This document shows positions 60,272 to 64,000 of a stretch of 64,000 nucleotides of DNA, one piece after another. The position numbers were made by a program, and so were the translations under genes. The notes beneath the pieces were generated by a model. The model searched no databases and was not told the DNA's origin. It worked only from the letters and a program-made list of their open reading frames with translations. Location of the stretch: contig OX392534.1 in the NCBI GenBank assembly GCA_947623455.1, positions 7,078,001 to 7,142,000 of the forward strand. Reading direction: 5' to 3'. The DNA is from Mimachlamys varia. Lineage: Eukaryota > Mollusca > Bivalvia > Pectinida > Pectinidae. The first letter of the stretch is position 1, and each line of letters starts with the position of its first letter.

Positions 60272-60980
60272 GGTTAGATCCGCCATGTTGGAATCCCCGT
60301 CTGAAGCGATGGATTATGTAAAAAATATTTACAGTTTGGACCTAAAACATGCATTTAAAGTAAGCTCAGAATCGAATCTGAAAACATGCAAAACATGAAA
60401 ACTCAACTCGTAGTTGTTCGTAAGAAACCCGACAATGCTGTGTGAAAACATGGTATTCCCCCAAAAATGTCGATATTTTTAGCTCACAAATCGTCATCGA
60501 AGCAGAGCATCTTACGTCACATTTCCGGTATTTCCGCGCCGAAAATGGTCGACATGGCAGGTCAATTACCGGACGTAATTTCCACGTTTTCACGGTATGT
60601 CTCTCGTTTTTATGTGATTTGAATACATCATTGTAAATATGAATGTCTCTTTGTTTCGAAGTTAATTTGGTTATATAAAATTCTCTTTAAATCTAATTGA
60701 ATAACGTATAATGATCAATAATTGGAGAAGAACTCGCCAAGATGGTGACGTCAGCGAAACCTGCGATGCCGATCGAGGTCTGCACAGTGAGCCTGGCATT
60801 TTACGGTGTTTCATAAAGTCTAACGCGATTTCGGATAATTAAATGAATGAAACTAAAACAGTAAAGCCTTGTGTTGTATTTTATCACGAAATATCCTGTT
60901 GACATGTCTATATTGATATGTGTGTTGCAAGTTTTCATGCTCAGTGTAGGCGTTCGTTTGTCGTATCGAATGTAAACAAC

Positions 60981-63449
60981 ATGGCGGATAACACAGATTC
61001 TTCGGACGACATAGCCAATGTTTTACCTGAATTCCGAGACTTATTTGAAGAAATATTTCATGACGACGACAGTGAAGAGTTCGAAGGATATGAACTAGAA
61101 GAGAATGAAGAAATTGATGAGCCTTATGATGCTTTTGCTGAAGGAAATTGGAGTCGGGGTAGACTGTCGCCGTCCACTTTCACTTTTACGCCGGAACCGG
61201 GATTGAATTTACAACAGACCCCAGCCACTCACCTGGAGTATTTCAAGCATCTTCTATCAGAAAACATAATATCTACTATAGTGCAAGAAACCAACCGGTA
61301 TGCAGCCGATTTTCTAGCCACACACAGGAATTTACCACCACATTCCCGTCTGAGGAAATGGATTCCCGTGAATGACCAGGAGATGTCAGCTTTTATTGGT
61401 ATGGTCATCGCCATGGGGTTAGTGACTCAAGCAAACATCCAGGATTACTGGTGTACTGATCCTGTAATCAGCACTCCTTTTTTTCGGACTGTCATGTCTA
61501 GAGATAGGTTTTTGTCGATCATGAGCTTTCTCCATCTATCGGACAACAATTTGGCCCTACAGAGAGGACAGGAAAACTATTCTCCCCTTCAAAAACTTGG
61601 GCGTCCATATCAGGAGATGGTCGGGAACTTCCAGAGGGTGTACACACCACACCAGGAATTGGCTATTGATGAGGGCATGATACCATGGCGAGGGAATCTA
61701 CATTTCCGTGTGTACAGTCCGGACAAACCTACCAAATATGGCATTAAGGTATTTATGCTATGTGACTCGACAAATGGGTACTGTTCTAGGATGGAACTGT
61801 TTACTGGGAGGGAGAGTCGACCTGCACCTTCGGAGTATGGAGTGACTTATGATCTGGTAATGAGACTGATTCAGCCCTACTTGAATAAAGGATATAAGTT
61901 ATTCACAGACAACTATTTCTCCAGTCCCCACCTCTTCTACAACCTATATTTGAATGCCACTTTGGCATGTGGAACTCTCCGTTGCAACAGAAAGGGTGTC
62001 CCCAGGATGCTGAAAGAGGCTAGGCCAGACAGAGGAAACATTGTCACTGTCAATAATGGAGTCTTGGCTGGTGTCAAGTATGCTGATAAGAAGGATGTTT
62101 ATCTGCTCACAACCATTCATGAAGGTATGTTGATAAACACTTAGCAAATCAGAGTTGATCCTGATAATTAAATATATATAAATTATTTTGTAGAGAGAAA
62201 ATAGATTATAAAGATGTATTCATAACAATCTGTTGTTGTATAATTAATGCTGATCAGTTTTAGATTTTTTAATGACGTCTTGAAAGAGGATTCTTTTACG
62301 TTTTGTTTCATTAAATACATGTATGTGATATTATCAGGACAAATTTAATTTGAGTTTGCGAAGGACAAGCTCATTTTTTTTTTAAATATTTAACCATAGA
62401 GTATCATAGATACAACTTACAAGTTTAGATGAAAAGAGAGATCTGTAAAATTTTCTTAAAACTCATTGTCCAGTCCTCAAATGACCTTGGCTGTTACAAG
62501 GAAGTTTAACCCCTAAAACAAAACTAATTGTGTAAAATATTATTTTATTTACCAGGTAAAATGCTTCCGACAGGGAAAAGAGATCATGAAGGGAATGTCA
62601 TTTCCAAGCCTGATTGTGTCTCCGACTACAATAAATACATGGGGGCTGTTGACAGATGCGACCAGATGGTGACTTATGGTTCCTTTCAGCGGAAAACTTT
62701 AAAGTGGTGGAAGAAGGTAAATAGTAAAATATGCAAACAGAAAATTTAAATGACTCTTAATTTGTAAACTGTTTTTTTTCTTCGGATCAATGTATATTCG
62801 TAGTTCCAGGTGTTACCTTGTAACAGATTTCAAGATGAAGAACTGGTTATTCTGAATTTTTATTGCATTTCTGAGTGGTGATAAGTGTTGTACTAAATAT
62901 TTGGTACCTATGTCGATCATACACACTGTTAACTTTATTCTGGTATGACTAGTTGCTAATTACATTTCTTTTGTTTTAAAGGTTTTCTTTCATACACTTG
63001 GCCTGGCTGTACTGAACGCCTACCACCTCTACAAATGTGGAGAGGATCATCCTGTCCCTCACCGTGTATTTCGGCGACAGCTTGTTGCACAGCTTGTGGA
63101 AGACTCTGGAGTGACTGGCCCAGAACCTACAGGACGAAGAAGGACGGCTCCGGAAAATCTGCAGCGTCTAAGTGGTCGACATTTCCCGTGTCACCTTCCG
63201 CCAACAGCAAAAAAGCCCCATGCCCAGCGTCAGTGTGTTGTGTGTGGTCCTGCTGAGGCAGAACTTTTCAAGATCCAGAACCCTGGTGTGAGGATTCCTA
63301 ATAGGACTGGGCATGACACTACATTTCAGTGTGGTCAATGTAAAGTTGCCCTGTGTGTAACACCATGTTTTGAATTGTATCACACAGTCTCAGACTTTGT
63401 TTTAGCTTACAGAAGGCGACAAAACAGGAATTTGGGACAGGAAGAGTGA
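60981..63449 (+). CDS. piggyBac transposase (PGBD family), three exons
   Basis: It cuts and pastes the element at TTAA sites in the nucleus. Exons are 60981-62124, 62556-62716 and 62982-63449; introns have GTATGT/CCAG and GTAAAT/AAAG borders, and the frame continues exactly across both. The product is 590 residues, close to the 594 of the moth piggyBac enzyme. Residues 1-55 are highly acidic. The catalytic core follows: first Asp at 230 (ELAIDEGMIPWRG), second at 310 (KLFTDNYFSS), third at 414 with a further Asp at 417 (YNKYMGAVDRCDQM). The conserved Trp is in KWWKK (432-433). The C terminus is a Cys/His domain (Cys520, 523, 552, 555, 560, 564 and His569) of the kind that binds terminal repeats, then a basic YRRRQNR tail. 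The chosen ATG has AAC before it and G after it; an in-frame ATG at 60918 would add 21 residues. No stop, frameshift or missing key residue was seen. It could also be a domesticated copy. Confidence 0.93.
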
Positions 63450-64000
63450 TAGTTGGACACCATTGAGCATTGTTATTGTTAGTGTTCACATGTACAGTAC
63501 ATGGCCATGAAAGTACTGGAAAAATTTATTGATAGCCTTATAATATGTGAAGATAAATGCATACTGTACATGTTTTACATAAGCGTTCATCGCAAATATC
63601 TATAGAACATACAGGCACAGTGTACATCACTACAAAATTAGCAGTGGTCCAACGGGCCAGTTCAAGTGTAAATTCACTGGTCCTGTTTGGAATGTCCTGG
63701 TCCAATAGGTAAATTGTATGGGAAAACCTCAGTTATATTTTCATAGAATATGCAAAGCAATTTATGATCAATGTTACTGTTAATGTCTTTGCAATAACTT
63801 AAAACTTTCACACGTATAAATTTCAGTTTATTAGGCTTATTAAGTTATTTTGCCTAAACGTATCACCCCAGTCCCACATATTTACTAGAAAAAATCAATG
63901 TATTAAACACTATCTAGCAGCTTTCGCTTTCACACACAAGTAGCTCAATTCATGTGATTTACTTTCATATTCATCATACAATTCTCATTTAGTCATGGCG
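63450..64000. other. 3' flank of the transposase gene, probably still inside the element
   Basis: AT-rich. There is no AATAAA close to the stop codon; an ATTAAA lies at about 63903. A weak foldback (GGTCCAACGGGCCAGT with ACTGGTCCTGTTTGGAAT) lies at about 63644-63700. No terminal repeat or TTAA flanked by CTAGGG is present. Confidence 0.45.

Larger units (their letters stand above)
60203..64000 (+). mobile_element. piggyBac-type DNA transposon, right end beyond window
   Basis: The left boundary is the tetranucleotide TTAA (60203-60206), the obligate piggyBac target, followed by CCCTAGAGCTGCTATCC, which fits the CCC(T)AG start of piggyBac terminal repeats. A transposase gene in + orientation fills 60981-63449. 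About 775 bp of leader precede it, with a TATATAAA at 60672-60679 and a TGACGTCA palindrome at 60746-60753. Neither is shown to be functional. No inverted copy of the terminus (ending in CTAGGG then TTAA) was found up to 64000, so the right end lies outside the window or is lost. The uninterrupted coding sequence suggests a recent insertion or retained function. Confidence 0.85.

Overview
This window is eukaryotic genomic DNA, most likely from a bivalve mollusc. It is AT-rich and almost free of genes, it carries spliceosomal introns and tRNA-derived repeats, and several dispersed repeats (30060-30255, 41416-41820, 60001-60202) look like families I associate with oyster, pearl-oyster and scallop genomes. 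The species cannot be told from the sequence, and the bivalve call rests on memory of repeat families, not on a search.

The only complete gene I can defend is a three-exon piggyBac-type transposase on the + strand (60981-63449, 590 residues after splicing, all catalytic Asp positions present). It lies in an element whose left end is a TTAA target site followed by a CCCTAG-type terminus at 60203. The right end is not visible before the window closes at 64000. The element appears to have inserted into an older dispersed repeat that starts at 60001.

The rest of the window is dominated by minisatellites. I count about eighteen separate tandem arrays with unit lengths from 17 to about 76 bp, together about 14 kb, or roughly a fifth of the window. 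The largest is a 4.06-kb array of a 37-bp unit at 53536-57592. Others have 52-, 27-, 54-, 35-, 57-, 36-, 25-, 21-, 54-, 18-, 58-, 61-, 17- and 41/30-bp units. Several give long spurious reading frames (up to 540 codons), because their units happen to lack stop codons in some frames. The pattern of differences between units argues against coding.

Between the arrays lie small non-autonomous elements: foldback or MITE-like elements at 3204, 5741, 27216, 30666 and 45723, two strong hairpins at 21230 and 21683, tRNA-derived repeats at 4463, 20156, 27386 and 27636, and a probable solo LTR at 32000-32320. One 17-bp array (45740-46986) appears to have grown out of the arm of a foldback element.

Host exons are at best hinted at. 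The best is a 79-nt minus-strand segment (10622-10700) that encodes a signal-peptide-like start and runs into a consensus donor. Weaker candidates are at 14469-14532 (+) and 52849-52915 (-). The simplest reading is that the window is mostly intronic or intergenic sequence of one or more large genes, built up by tandem-repeat expansion and small transposon insertions.
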